From Roseburia sp. (lineage in GTDB: Bacteria > Bacillota > Clostridia > Oscillospirales > Ruminococcaceae): DNA of 43,661 nucleotides. Positions 22,473-29,910 of the stretch are shown here, piece after piece. Each line of letters opens with the position of its first letter. The first letter of the stretch is position 1. The notes under the pieces are model-generated. The model was not told the origin of the DNA and did no database searches. It worked only from the letters and a program-made list of their open reading frames with translations. The stretch spans positions 1 through 43,661 of the forward strand of contig JAMPCH010000021.1 in the NCBI GenBank assembly GCA_023666265.1, given 5' to 3'. A program made the translations under genes and the position numbers.

Positions 22473-23651
22473 ATGAATGAAATAGAACTGAAATACGGCT
22501 GTAACCCGAACCAAAAGCCGTCGAGAATTTACATGGAAAACGGCGGCGATCTCCCGCTCGAGGTACTGAACGGGAAGCCGGGCTACATCAACTTCATGGA
22601 CGCGCTCAACGGCTGGCAGCTCGTCAAAGAGCTGAAGGCGGCGACGGGACTACCCGCCGCGACCTCGTTTAAGCATGTTTCCCCGGCGGGGGCGGCGGTG
22701 GGGCTACCGCTGACCGACGTACTGAAAAAGATCTATTGGGCGGAGGATCTCGGCGAGCTGTCGCCGATCGCGTGCGCCTACGTAAGGGCGCGGGGCGCGG
22801 ATCGGATGTCCTCCTACGGCGACTTTATCGCGCTCTCGGACGAATGTGACGAATCCGCCGCGCGGGCGATCCAGCGCGAGGTCTCGGACGGGATCATCGC
22901 CCCGGGCTACAGCGACAAGGCGCTCGAAATATTAAAATCCAAGCGTAAGGGGACGTATAACATTATTAAAATCGACCCCGCGTATACGCCCGAGCCGATC
23001 GAGCGCCGTAAAATTTACGGGATCACCTTTGAACAGGGACGAAACGAGCTGAAGATCGGGGACGAGCTTTTCGCGAATATCGTCACGAAGGAAAAACACC
23101 TCCCCGAGAGCGCGAAAATCGACCTCGCGATCTCGCTCATCACCCTAAAATATACCCAGTCCAACTCGGTTGCCTACGCCTGCGGCGGTCAGGCGATCGG
23201 GATCGGCGCGGGTCAACAGTCGCGGATCCATTGTACCCGTCTCGCGGGACAAAAGGCGGATAACTGGTATTTACGGCAATCGCCCAAGGTCCTCGACCTC
23301 GAGTTTGTGGACGACATTCGCCGCGCCGACCGCGACAACGCGATCGACCTCTATATCGGCGACGACTATATGGACGTCCTCGCCGACGGCGAGTGGCAGA
23401 AAATATTCAAGAAAAAGCCCGCCGTCTTTACCCGCGAGGAGAAGCGCGATTGGCTCGACACGATGACGGACGTCTCGCTCGGCTCGGACGCGTTCTTCCC
23501 CTTCGGCGACAACATCGAGCGGGCGCATAAGAGCGGCGTTCGCTATATCGCCCAGCCCGGCGGCTCGATCCGCGACGACAACGTGATCGAGGTCTGTGAT
23601 AAATACGGGATCGTGATGGCGTTTACGGGGATACGACTGTTTCACCATTAA
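22473..23651 (+). CDS. purH: AICAR formyltransferase without an IMP cyclohydrolase domain (PurV/PurH-C type)
   Basis: 392 residues. Formylates AICAR to FAICAR using 10-formyltetrahydrofolate. It opens directly with ELKYGCNPNQKPSRIY, the start of the transformylase part of PurH, and includes SFKHVSPAGAAVGLPL (about 66-81, the catalytic Lys-His region), then TQSNSVAYACGGQAIGIGAG (about 229-248). The usual 200-residue N-terminal IMPCH domain of bifunctional PurH is absent, and PurO upstream supplies that step. This stand-alone form has been called PurV. ATG 22473 follows GAAAGGAC. It precedes the M50 gene by 15 nt. Confidence 0.93.
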   Translation: MNEIELKYGCNPNQKPSRIYMENGGDLPLEVLNGKPGYINFMDALNGWQLVKELKAATGLPAATSFKHVSPAGAAVGLPLTDVLKKIYWAEDLGELSPIACAYVRARGADRMSSYGDFIALSDECDESAARAIQREVSDGIIAPGYSDKALEILKSKRKGTYNIIKIDPAYTPEPIERRKIYGITFEQGRNELKIGDELFANIVTKEKHLPESAKIDLAISLITLKYTQSNSVAYACGGQAIGIGAGQQSRIHCTRLAGQKADNWYLRQSPKVLDLEFVDDIRRADRDNAIDLYIGDDYMDVLADGEWQKIFKKKPAVFTREEKRDWLDTMTDVSLGSDAFFPFGDNIERAHKSGVRYIAQPGGSIRDDNVIEVCDKYGIVMAFTGIRLFHH

Positions 23652-23666
23652 GGAGAAAATTCGGAA

Positions 23667-24836
23667 ATGGACAAGAATAAGATCAAGACCGCCAAAAACA
23701 CCAAAAACACCGTCCTCACGGCGCTGAACCTGATCGTGACGGTCGGCTTTATGATCCTCGTCGGGCGCGAGGTCGGGCTTTTTCCCGACCTCGCCGCGCC
23801 CGAGGCGGGGGCGGGGGCGTCGGCGGGGCTTCTCCTCCTCGGGTTCGCCCTGTTCTTTCTCTTTTACCTTTTGACGATCCTCCTTCATGAGGCGGGGCAT
23901 CTCGTTTTTGGATTATTAACGGGCTGGCGGTTTACGTCCTTTCGGGTCGGGAATTTGACGCTCATTCGGCGCGGGGGGAGGTTTCTCCTTCGCCGCGCGA
24001 ATCTCCCGGGGACGGCGGGGCAATGCCTGTTAGAGCCGCCCGACGGCGGCTATGAGAATTGCCCGTCCGCGCTCTATCACCTCGGCGGCGGGCTGATGAA
24101 CCTCATCGTCGGGGCGGTCGCGCTCGCGATCGCCTTCGCCCTCCCGCCCGTCGCGGGGAGCGTCTTACGCGTCCTCGCTTTGGTGAATTTCGCGGTCGCC
24201 GCCTCAAACCTGATCCCGACGAGCCGAAAGGGCATGACGAACGACGGCTATCTCGCGGCAGAGCTAAAAAACGACCCGCGAAGCCGCGAGGCGAGCTACC
24301 TTCTTTTAAAGGCTTACGCCGCGCTGATCCGCGTTACTTATTTTAATGAACTGCCCGAGGAGCTGGTACGTGATATTCTCGGCTATGAATGCCGCGATCT
24401 TACGAGCGTTTCCGAGGCGAACGTTTATTTTTACCGTTCGGATTTCGCCCTTTATCGCGGGGATTACGCCGACGCGAAGGCGGTCTCGGAGCGCCTCGCC
24501 TACGGCGAGGGGGTACTCGAGATGTTTCGGAAGGAGGCGCGGGAAAAGCTCCTCTACTTCGCGCTCATGGACGGCGCGCCGAGGGAGGAGATCGAGCGGC
24601 TCTATGACCCGGCGCTCAAGGAGCATCTCAAAAAGAAGCCCGATATCCCCGCGACAAGGCGGCTCATGTACGCGATCAAGCTCTTATATGAGAAGGACGA
24701 GGCGGCGGCGGAGCGGGAATATCAAGCGCTCTTAAAAATGCCCGAGACCGCCGTCTGCGCGGCGGAGGCATACGCCGAAATCAATGAGGCATCACGCCTC
24801 CGCGAAAAAGCGAACACGCTCTCCCCCGAGGGCTGA
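23667..24836 (+). CDS. M50-type (site-2 protease-like) membrane metallopeptidase
   Basis: 389 residues. Membrane segments near 14-34, 52-80, 140-162 and 165-183. The zinc motif HEAGH is at 74-78 inside a membrane helix, and a downstream NDG (192-194) after NLIP matches the third metal ligand region of M50 peptidases, although the motif is not the standard LDG. Residues beyond about 200 are helical and soluble, resembling tetratricopeptide-type repeats. It may cleave a membrane-bound substrate. It lies in the purine cluster with short gaps, and a paralogue lacking the active site is two genes downstream. Substrate unknown. Confidence 0.75.
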   Translation: MDKNKIKTAKNTKNTVLTALNLIVTVGFMILVGREVGLFPDLAAPEAGAGASAGLLLLGFALFFLFYLLTILLHEAGHLVFGLLTGWRFTSFRVGNLTLIRRGGRFLLRRANLPGTAGQCLLEPPDGGYENCPSALYHLGGGLMNLIVGAVALAIAFALPPVAGSVLRVLALVNFAVAASNLIPTSRKGMTNDGYLAAELKNDPRSREASYLLLKAYAALIRVTYFNELPEELVRDILGYECRDLTSVSEANVYFYRSDFALYRGDYADAKAVSERLAYGEGVLEMFRKEAREKLLYFALMDGAPREEIERLYDPALKEHLKKKPDIPATRRLMYAIKLLYEKDEAAAEREYQALLKMPETAVCAAEAYAEINEASRLREKANTLSPEG

Positions 24837-24886
24837 ACCGTGCGGGTCGCACGCCTACCCAAAATAAAAGAAAGGATGAGTTTAAG

Positions 24887-25285
24887 ATGAAGTATGAACT
24901 GACAAAGGATCTCGAGACCGGGAACGCGGTCATCGATCAGGAACACCGCGAGCTTCTCGGCGCGGTCAACCGCTTAGTCGAAGCCTGTGGGCGCGGCGAG
25001 GGGCGCTCGTCGATGGATTCGGTGATCGACTTTCTCGTGAAGTACGTCGACCGCCACTTCGCCCACGAGGAACAGCTGATGAAGACCGCCGGCTACGCGG
25101 GTCTCGCCCCTCACCGCGCCTTTCACGAGGAGTATAAGCGTAAGCTCGGCGAGATCGTCGCCAAGATCCCGCCCTCGGGCGCGTCGATCGGCGACCTCGC
25201 GCTCATTAACGGGCATATCGGGCTTCTCGTCACCCATATCCGTACCGAGGATAAAAAGCTCGGGAAGTATTTACAGGAGAAGTAA
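24887..25285 (+). CDS. Bacteriohemerythrin
   Basis: 132-residue di-iron oxygen-binding protein. All expected ligands are visible: H20 (DQEHRELL), H57 and E61 (HFAHEEQLM), H76 and H80 (PHRAFHEEY), H117 and D122 (HIRTEDKKL). In anaerobes such proteins bind or scavenge oxygen. ATG 24887 follows AAAGAAAGGATG. Its place in a purine cluster that contains an iron-sulfur PurF is suggestive (oxygen protection) but this is inference. Confidence 0.93.
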   Translation: MKYELTKDLETGNAVIDQEHRELLGAVNRLVEACGRGEGRSSMDSVIDFLVKYVDRHFAHEEQLMKTAGYAGLAPHRAFHEEYKRKLGEIVAKIPPSGASIGDLALINGHIGLLVTHIRTEDKKLGKYLQEK

Positions 25286-25312
25286 GTTTGAAAAACCGAA
25301 GATTTTTCAAAC
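25286..25312 (+). other. Intercistronic hairpin
   Basis: GTTTGAAAA/TTTTCAAAC, 9-bp stem. A second one follows directly: GTTTGTGC-CTCG-GCACAAAC (25318-25337). The sequence GTTTGTGCCTCGGC also occurs in the purE leader near 14189. Confidence 0.5.
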
Positions 25313-25367
25313 ACGTTGTTTGTGCCTCGGCACAAACCGACTCCGAAGGAAAGGAATGACCATAACG

Positions 25368-25742
25368 ATGAAATGCGATGAAATTTATCCGACCCTCGTC
25401 GACGACCTTATGGCGCTCAGGGGCGTCGAGCGGGACTATAAGCCCGAATGGGACTGGGTGCGCTTTTCGCTCCGGGGGAAGATGTTCGCCGCGATCTGTG
25501 CGGACGGGACGGACAGCGCCCTCTTAAACATCAAAGCCCAGCCCGACTATAACGAGACGATCCGCCTCCTCCACGAGGATATCAACGAGGGCTATTACAT
25601 GAATAAGGAGCATTGGAACAGCGTTCGGCTCACCGGCTCTGTCCCCTATGAGGTCGTAAAGGATATGTACCTTCGCGGGTATAACCTCGTCCTAAGGAAG
25701 CTCCCGAAAAAGGCGCAGCACGAGATCCTCGAGGACATCTGA
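25368..25742 (+). CDS. MmcQ/YjbR family protein
   Basis: 124-residue protein of the YjbR (CyaY-like fold) family. Recognised by the central phrase FAAICADGTDSALLNIKA and the end SVPYEVVKDMYLRGYNLV followed by LRKLPKK. Members may bind DNA; their role is not settled. I chose ATG 25368 because AAGGAAAGGA stands at the same distance as in purE; ATG 25356 in the same frame is an alternative. Between hemerythrin and the inactive M50 paralogue. Confidence 0.82.
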   Translation: MKCDEIYPTLVDDLMALRGVERDYKPEWDWVRFSLRGKMFAAICADGTDSALLNIKAQPDYNETIRLLHEDINEGYYMNKEHWNSVRLTGSVPYEVVKDMYLRGYNLVLRKLPKKAQHEILEDI

Positions 25743-25769
25743 TCCCGAGATCGGAAGGAGAGTGCTTCA

Positions 25770-26891
25770 ATGAAAAGCTTTGAAAGCGGCGCTTTGCGGG
25801 TCGTCGGGCGGATCGGGCATCTGCTCTTGATCTGGGCGGCGGCGTTTCACGGGGTCTACGCGGTCTTTCCTTATTTTTATGTCGATCTTACCCTCGGCGG
25901 CGGGGTCGTCCTCGCGTTCGTCCCGACGATCCTCCTGCTTCTTATCGCGGTGTTTGTCTCGGGCCGGGTCTTTCGGCTGATCGGCGAGCTTTCGCGGCTG
26001 ATCGCCGTCCCCGTCGCGGGCTGGCGGTTCGTGTCCTTTCGTTTTGGGAAGGCGCGGGGGTCTCGCTGTCTGTTAGACCCGCCGCCGCTCGTAAACGGGG
26101 AATGTTCGTGCGTTTGTTACCTGCTCTGTCACGGGCTGTCGCTCGCATTGCTCGGGCTGATCCTGATCCTCCTCGGCTTCCCCTTCCCGGAGGGAGCGTA
26201 TTTCCTGCGGTTTTTCGGGCTGTTGGCGATCGCCTTCGCGTGGCGGTGTCTGTATCCCGGGGTCTACGGCGGGACGGGGAACGACGGATTACAGCTCCTT
26301 CGGCTGAAAAAAGACCCGCGCTGGAGCGCGGTGATTTGGCTCATACGGCGGGTCACGGTCGACATGGAGCGGGCGGCGACCTTCGGCGATTTCTCCGAGG
26401 AAACGGTGAACGCGCTCATGGACTATCGGTATACCGACCCCTCGCGCGGGGAGGAAACCGTTTTAATGACCTATCGGGCGGCGATCCTATTCGATCGGGG
26501 AGAGGTCGAGGCGGCGCTCGCGGTCTATCAAGAGATCGCCGACAGCGCCGCGCCCGAGCTGTTAAAGGGGCGGGCGTACAACGAGCTTCTCTACGGGGCG
26601 ATCCTACGCGGCGCGTCGGAGGAGGAGCTAAAGCTCCGCCTTAATCTCGTCAACGCGAGTATTTCGCGAACGAGAGCGCCGGACAGTACCGGGCGGCGGC
26701 GCGTGATGCTCGCGCTTCGGCTCTTGATCCAAAAGGACGAGACGCGGGCGGAGGAGGAATATGACGCGCTCCTGGCGCTCGCGAAAAACGCGCCGTTTCG
26801 CGCCCAAGCGGCGCTCGACCTCCGCGAGGCGAAGCGGGTCAGAGAGATTTACAGAAACGAGGCGGGGTCAACTCCTGCCCTAAAGGAATAA
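25770..26891 (+). CDS. Inactive paralogue of the M50-type membrane protein
   Basis: 373 residues, about the same length and layout as the M50 gene product at 23667-24836: membrane segments near 17-35, 45-65, 118-137 and 144-160, then a helical soluble domain. Both share GWRF-SFR after the first motif and a GNDG/TNDG motif, and their C-terminal domains align throughout. In this protein the zinc motif HEAGH is replaced by GELSR (72-76): both histidines are lost and only the glutamate remains. It therefore should not be a peptidase; it may bind substrates or regulate the active paralogue. ATG 25770 follows GGAAGGAGAG. Confidence 0.75.
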   Translation: MKSFESGALRVVGRIGHLLLIWAAAFHGVYAVFPYFYVDLTLGGGVVLAFVPTILLLLIAVFVSGRVFRLIGELSRLIAVPVAGWRFVSFRFGKARGSRCLLDPPPLVNGECSCVCYLLCHGLSLALLGLILILLGFPFPEGAYFLRFFGLLAIAFAWRCLYPGVYGGTGNDGLQLLRLKKDPRWSAVIWLIRRVTVDMERAATFGDFSEETVNALMDYRYTDPSRGEETVLMTYRAAILFDRGEVEAALAVYQEIADSAAPELLKGRAYNELLYGAILRGASEEELKLRLNLVNASISRTRAPDSTGRRRVMLALRLLIQKDETRAEEEYDALLALAKNAPFRAQAALDLREAKRVREIYRNEAGSTPALKE

Positions 26892-26909
26892 GAAAGGAAT
26901 GGTTGTTAC

Positions 26910-28193
26910 ATGGATATTTTGGTAGTAGGCGGCGGCGGGCGCGAACACGCGATCCTCGCCGCGCTCAAAAGATCGCCGCGCGTTGGGCGGCTTTACGCCG
27001 CGCCGGGGAACGGCGGGATCGCCGCCCTCGCGGAATGTTACGACGTTAAGGCGACCGACCTCGACGGGGTCGTCGCGCTCGCCGAGCGGCTAAAGCCCGA
27101 CTATGTCTTCGTCGCGCCCGACGATCCGCTCGTCATGGGTCTCGTCGATCGGCTCGAGGAGCGGGGCTTTAAGACCTTCGGTCCGCGCGCGAACGCCGCG
27201 ATCTTAGAAGGGAGCAAGGTCTTCTCAAAAGCGCTCATGAAAAAATACGCGATCCCGACCGCCGCTTACGAGACCTTCACCGACGCGGAGAAGGCGATCG
27301 CCTATATCCGGGAACAAAATCGCTATCCCGCCGTGATCAAGTGCGACGGCTTGGCCCTCGGGAAGGGGGTCGTCATCGCGGCGAACGAGGTGGAAGCCGA
27401 GGCGGCGGTACGCTCCATGCTTGTCGACGGGAAGTTCGGAAAGAGCGGCGCCGAGATCGTCGTCGAGGAGTTTATGACGGGTCCCGAGGTGACCGTCCTC
27501 GCCTTTACCGATGGCGTATCGGTGAAGCCGATGGTCTCGTCGATGGATCATAAGCGGGCGCTCGACGGCGATAAGGGGCTGAATACGGGCGGTATGGGGA
27601 CGATCGCGCCGAACCCGCTCTATACGCCCGCGATCGCGAAGGAATGTATGGATAACATCTTCCTCCCGACGATCCGCGCCATGGCGAAGGAGGGTCGTCC
27701 CTTTAAGGGCTGTCTCTACTTCGGCTTGATGCTGACCCCGGAGGGGGCGAAGGTCGTCGAGTATAACTGCCGTTTCGGCGACCCCGAGGCGCAGGTCGTC
27801 CTCCCGCTCCTTAAAACCGACCTGACCGAGATCATGGACGCGATCCGCGAGGAGCGGCTCGGGGCGCTCGAGGTCGAATGGGAAAAAGGCGCTTGCGCTT
27901 GTGTCGTACTGGCGAGCGGGGGCTATCCCGAGAAGTACTCGGGCGGTTACCCGATCGCGGGGTTGGACGAAAAGGGACAGCTCCCCGGCGGCGAGGCGTA
28001 TATCTATCACGCGGGAACGAAGCGCGACGGGAACGCCTATCTCACGGCGGGCGGGCGCGTCCTCGGCGTGACCGCCTCGGCGGAGGAGCTGTCAAAGGCG
28101 CTCGAAAAAGCGTACCGCGCCGCCGAAAAGGTATCCTTTGACAAAGTCCATTATCGGAAGGACATCGGAAGGCGAGCGCTCGACAAGGCGTGA
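26910..28193 (+). CDS. purD: Phosphoribosylamine-glycine ligase PurD
   Basis: 427 residues, full length. Joins phosphoribosylamine and glycine with ATP to give GAR. Rossmann-like start MDILVVGGGGREHAILAAL, ATP-grasp residues including VIKCDGLALGKGVVIA (about 143-158) and the metal-binding FGDPEAQVVLP (about 289-299); GLNTGGMGTIAPNP is also typical. ATG 26910 follows AAGAAAGGAAT. It is the last purine gene; the preQ1 aptamer array starts 20 nt after its stop. Confidence 0.97.
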   Translation: MDILVVGGGGREHAILAALKRSPRVGRLYAAPGNGGIAALAECYDVKATDLDGVVALAERLKPDYVFVAPDDPLVMGLVDRLEERGFKTFGPRANAAILEGSKVFSKALMKKYAIPTAAYETFTDAEKAIAYIREQNRYPAVIKCDGLALGKGVVIAANEVEAEAAVRSMLVDGKFGKSGAEIVVEEFMTGPEVTVLAFTDGVSVKPMVSSMDHKRALDGDKGLNTGGMGTIAPNPLYTPAIAKECMDNIFLPTIRAMAKEGRPFKGCLYFGLMLTPEGAKVVEYNCRFGDPEAQVVLPLLKTDLTEIMDAIREERLGALEVEWEKGACACVVLASGGYPEKYSGGYPIAGLDEKGQLPGGEAYIYHAGTKRDGNAYLTAGGRVLGVTASAEELSKALEKAYRAAEKVSFDKVHYRKDIGRRALDKA

Positions 28194-28213
28194 CCTTCCC
28201 AAAAGAAAATACG

Positions 28214-28397
28214 GTGAGTCAGAGAAAACCTCACGCAAATCAAAACTTCGTGAGTTGGAGAAAACCTCACGCAAATCAAAACTTCGTGAGTTGGAGAAAA
28301 CCTCACGTTAAACAAAACTATGTGAGTTCTAGAAAACCTCACATTAAATAAAACTATGTGAGTCCCAGAAAACCTCACATAAATCAAAACTAAGGGG
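28214..28397 (+). promoter_or_regulatory. Tandem array of five preQ1-I riboswitch-like aptamers upstream of queT
   Basis: Five head-to-tail units with an exact 36-nt period begin at 28214, 28250, 28286, 28322 and 28358. Each has GTGAG, an 11-nt loop ending in AAAAC, CTCAC, and a 15-nt A-rich tail with AAAACT. This is the layout of the roughly 34-nt preQ1-I aptamer: P1 stem GTGAG/CTCAC, ligand-pairing C as the last loop base, an A-rich L3, and a pseudoknot between loop and tail. Loop bases TTCTAG (unit 4) match the loop of the Bacillus aptamer. Loop and tail vary together: GGAG with CTTC (unit 2), CTAG with CTA.G (unit 4), CCCAG with CTAAGGGG (unit 5); units 1 and 3 pair less well. No promoter was seen between purD and the array. 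Confidence 0.85.
28358..28397 (+). promoter_or_regulatory. preQ1-I aptamer 5, translation-controlling unit
   Basis: The last unit. Loop TCCCAG can pair with tail CTAAGGGG, so the pseudoknot would hide the queT Shine-Dalgarno bases (GGGG, 28394-28397; ATG at 28407). This matches the known translational mechanism of Thermoanaerobacter-type preQ1-I riboswitches: with preQ1 bound, translation is off. Confidence 0.8.
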
Positions 28398-28406
28398 TAA
28401 AAGAAA

Positions 28407-28919
28407 ATGCAAGCAAACACAAACAACAACAGAAACGGTAAGGCTTTATTTTTGGTACAGGCGGCGCTCATCGCCGCGCTCTACGTCGTATTCACGTATT
28501 TGGCGGCGCTCCTCGGGCTCAGTAGCGGGACGATCCAGATCCGCTTCTCCGAGGCGCTGACGATCCTCCCCTATTTTACGCCGGCGGCGATCTCGGGGCT
28601 TTTTGTCGGGTGCGTGATCGCGAACCTCACGACGGGGGCGATCCTCTGGGACGTGGTATTCGGGAGTATCGCGACCTTGATCGGCGCGGTCGGGACATAT
28701 CTCCTTCGGCGGCGGTCAAAATGGCTCTCGCCGCTCCCGCCGATCCTCGCGAATACGCTGATCGTCCCGTTTGTTTTGACCTACGCCTACGGCGTACCCG
28801 ACGGCGTGCCGTTTTTGATGCTGACCGTCGGGGCGGGCGAGGTGATCTCCTGCGGCTTCCTCGGGCTGGCGCTCTTAAAAAGCCTCGAAAAATATCGAGC
28901 GAGGCTTTTTGAGCGCTGA
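28407..28919 (+). CDS. queT: QueT family transporter (queuosine precursor ECF S component)
   Basis: 170-residue membrane protein with about five to six membrane segments. Family features: AALIAALYVVFTYLA, then IRFSEALTILPYFTPAAISG (about 45-64), then DVVFGSIATLIGA and PPILANTLIVPFVL. QueT is the substrate-binding subunit of an energy-coupling-factor transporter that imports a queuosine precursor such as preQ1; the shared EcfA/EcfT part is encoded elsewhere. ATG 28407 with AAGGGG upstream, inside the riboswitch pseudoknot. The end of the gene forms a hairpin terminator. Regulation by preQ1 is strongly implied by the array. Confidence 0.92.
   Translation: MQANTNNNRNGKALFLVQAALIAALYVVFTYLAALLGLSSGTIQIRFSEALTILPYFTPAAISGLFVGCVIANLTTGAILWDVVFGSIATLIGAVGTYLLRRRSKWLSPLPPILANTLIVPFVLTYAYGVPDGVPFLMLTVGAGEVISCGFLGLALLKSLEKYRARLFER
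28869..28919 (+). terminator. Hairpin terminator overlapping the end of queT
   Basis: Long stem inside the last codons: GCGCTC (28869-28874) with GAGCGC (28911-28916), and AAAAAGCCTC with GAGGCTTTTT. The T5 run is in the right arm, so termination is plausible but not classical. Confidence 0.5.
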
Positions 28920-28944
28920 TTTACCGCTTTTTTGAAAAAAAGGC

Positions 28945-28973
28945 TTGACAAACGGCGGCGGACGTGATAAAAT
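28945..28973 (+). promoter_or_regulatory. Sigma-A promoter of the rplU operon
   Basis: -35 consensus TTGACA (28945-28950), 17-bp spacer, -10 TAAAAT (28968-28973). Predicted start near 28980. Confidence 0.82.
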
Positions 28974-28979
28974 AATAAA

Positions 28980-29252
28980 GCCGCGTATGACGGGCTGTTT
29001 TAAGTGTGCTTATTTTTAAGGCTACACCGCATAATTATTGTCGTTCTAGTGGCAGTCAGATTTTTCGTCAGATTGTACAGAATTTTTGCGGGAAGGCTTT
29101 GTGCCTTTCAAAAAAATTATGTGCGATATGGCGGAAAATATGGCTGTCAATGGGACGGCAAAGCCGTAGGCGGTAATTGTGCGGTGTTGCCTTAGTGGAA
29201 GGTGAGCGCCGCCCGCCGATAGCGAGACTTATGAAAAGAGGGAAAAATAAAA
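28980..29252 (+). ncRNA. Long structured leader, putative ribosomal protein L21 leader
   Basis: About 270 nt of untranslated RNA between the promoter and rplU. Contains hairpins such as ACGGC-AAA-GCCGT (near 29155) and GC-rich pairs around 29170-29225, ending GATAGCGAGACTTATG. Its position before rplU-prp-rpmA fits the Firmicutes L21 leader, an autoregulatory RNA that binds a product of the operon. I infer the class mainly from position. Confidence 0.45.
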
Positions 29253-29561
29253 ATGTACGCAGTCATTGAAACGGGCGGTAAACAGTATCAGGTTCGGGTC
29301 GGCGACGAGATCTTCGTCGAGAAGCTCGGCGTAGACGAGGGCGAGGTCGTATTCGATAAGGTCGTCCTGATCGGCGGAGACGGGAGCGTTACTGCGGGGA
29401 CGCCGTATGTCGGCGGGGCGACGGTAAAAGCGACCCTACTCAAAAACGGGAAGGGGAAAAAGATCACGGTCTTTACCTATAAGCCCAAGAAGGGCGAAAA
29501 GCGCTGTATGGGTCACAGACAGCCTTATAGTAAGGTCAAGATCGAAGCGATCAACGCGTAA
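29253..29561 (+). CDS. rplU: Ribosomal protein L21
   Basis: 102 residues, normal length. Starts [25 protein letters not shown] and contains the RNA-binding end [24 protein letters not shown] (given in parts: [14 protein letters not shown]). Part of the large ribosomal subunit, contacting 23S rRNA. It has a long leader with a strong promoter, and its stop overlaps the start of prp (TAATG). Confidence 0.97.
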   Translation: MYAVIETGGKQYQVRVGDEIFVEKLGVDEGEVVFDKVVLIGGDGSVTAGTPYVGGATVKATLLKNGKGKKITVFTYKPKKGEKRCMGHRQPYSKVKIEAINA

Positions 29562-29908
29562 TGATCAAGGCGGAATTTTTAAGCTATAGCGGCGGGTACG
29601 TCGGCTTCTCGATCACGGGACACGCGGGCGCGGGCGAATACGGACACGACATCGTCTGCTCGGCGGTCACGTCGGCGGTGATGCTGACGGTGAATATGAT
29701 CACGGACTATCTCTTCTCCGAGGCGGAGGCACAGGTCGGAAAGAATAAAGTCCTTTTTGTCTTAAAGAAGCCCGAATCCGCTACCTCGATCGCCGCGCGA
29801 CAGGTCATCGCCTCGTTTAAGGCGCACCTCGCCGAGATCGAAAAAGACAGTCCGGGGACGATCCGGATCACGGAAAAAGAGGCGAAAGCCCGGAAAGGAA
29901 GAGAATAA
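29561..29908 (+). CDS. prp: Ribosomal-processing cysteine protease Prp
   Basis: 115 residues (YsxB family). Cleaves the N-terminal extension of ribosomal protein L27. The catalytic pair is visible: H21 in TGHAG and C33 in [11 protein letters not shown]. Starts on the last base of the L21 stop codon and ends 2 nt before rpmA, whose product carries the matching cleavage site. This rplU-prp-rpmA order is typical of Firmicutes. Confidence 0.93.
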   Translation: MIKAEFLSYSGGYVGFSITGHAGAGEYGHDIVCSAVTSAVMLTVNMITDYLFSEAEAQVGKNKVLFVLKKPESATSIAARQVIASFKAHLAEIEKDSPGTIRITEKEAKARKGRE

Positions 29909-29910
29909 TC

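Noticed and set aside
28214-28393. CRISPR array (36-nt repeated unit)
   Set aside because: The units are directly adjacent with no unique spacers, they vary in matched loop/tail bases, and no cas genes are near.
28151-28471. Minus-strand 106-residue frame with 12-residue repeats of VRFS-THIVLF type
   Set aside because: It is the antisense reading of the 36-nt array; it overlaps purD and queT, has no ribosome-binding site, and stays open only because 36 is a multiple of three.
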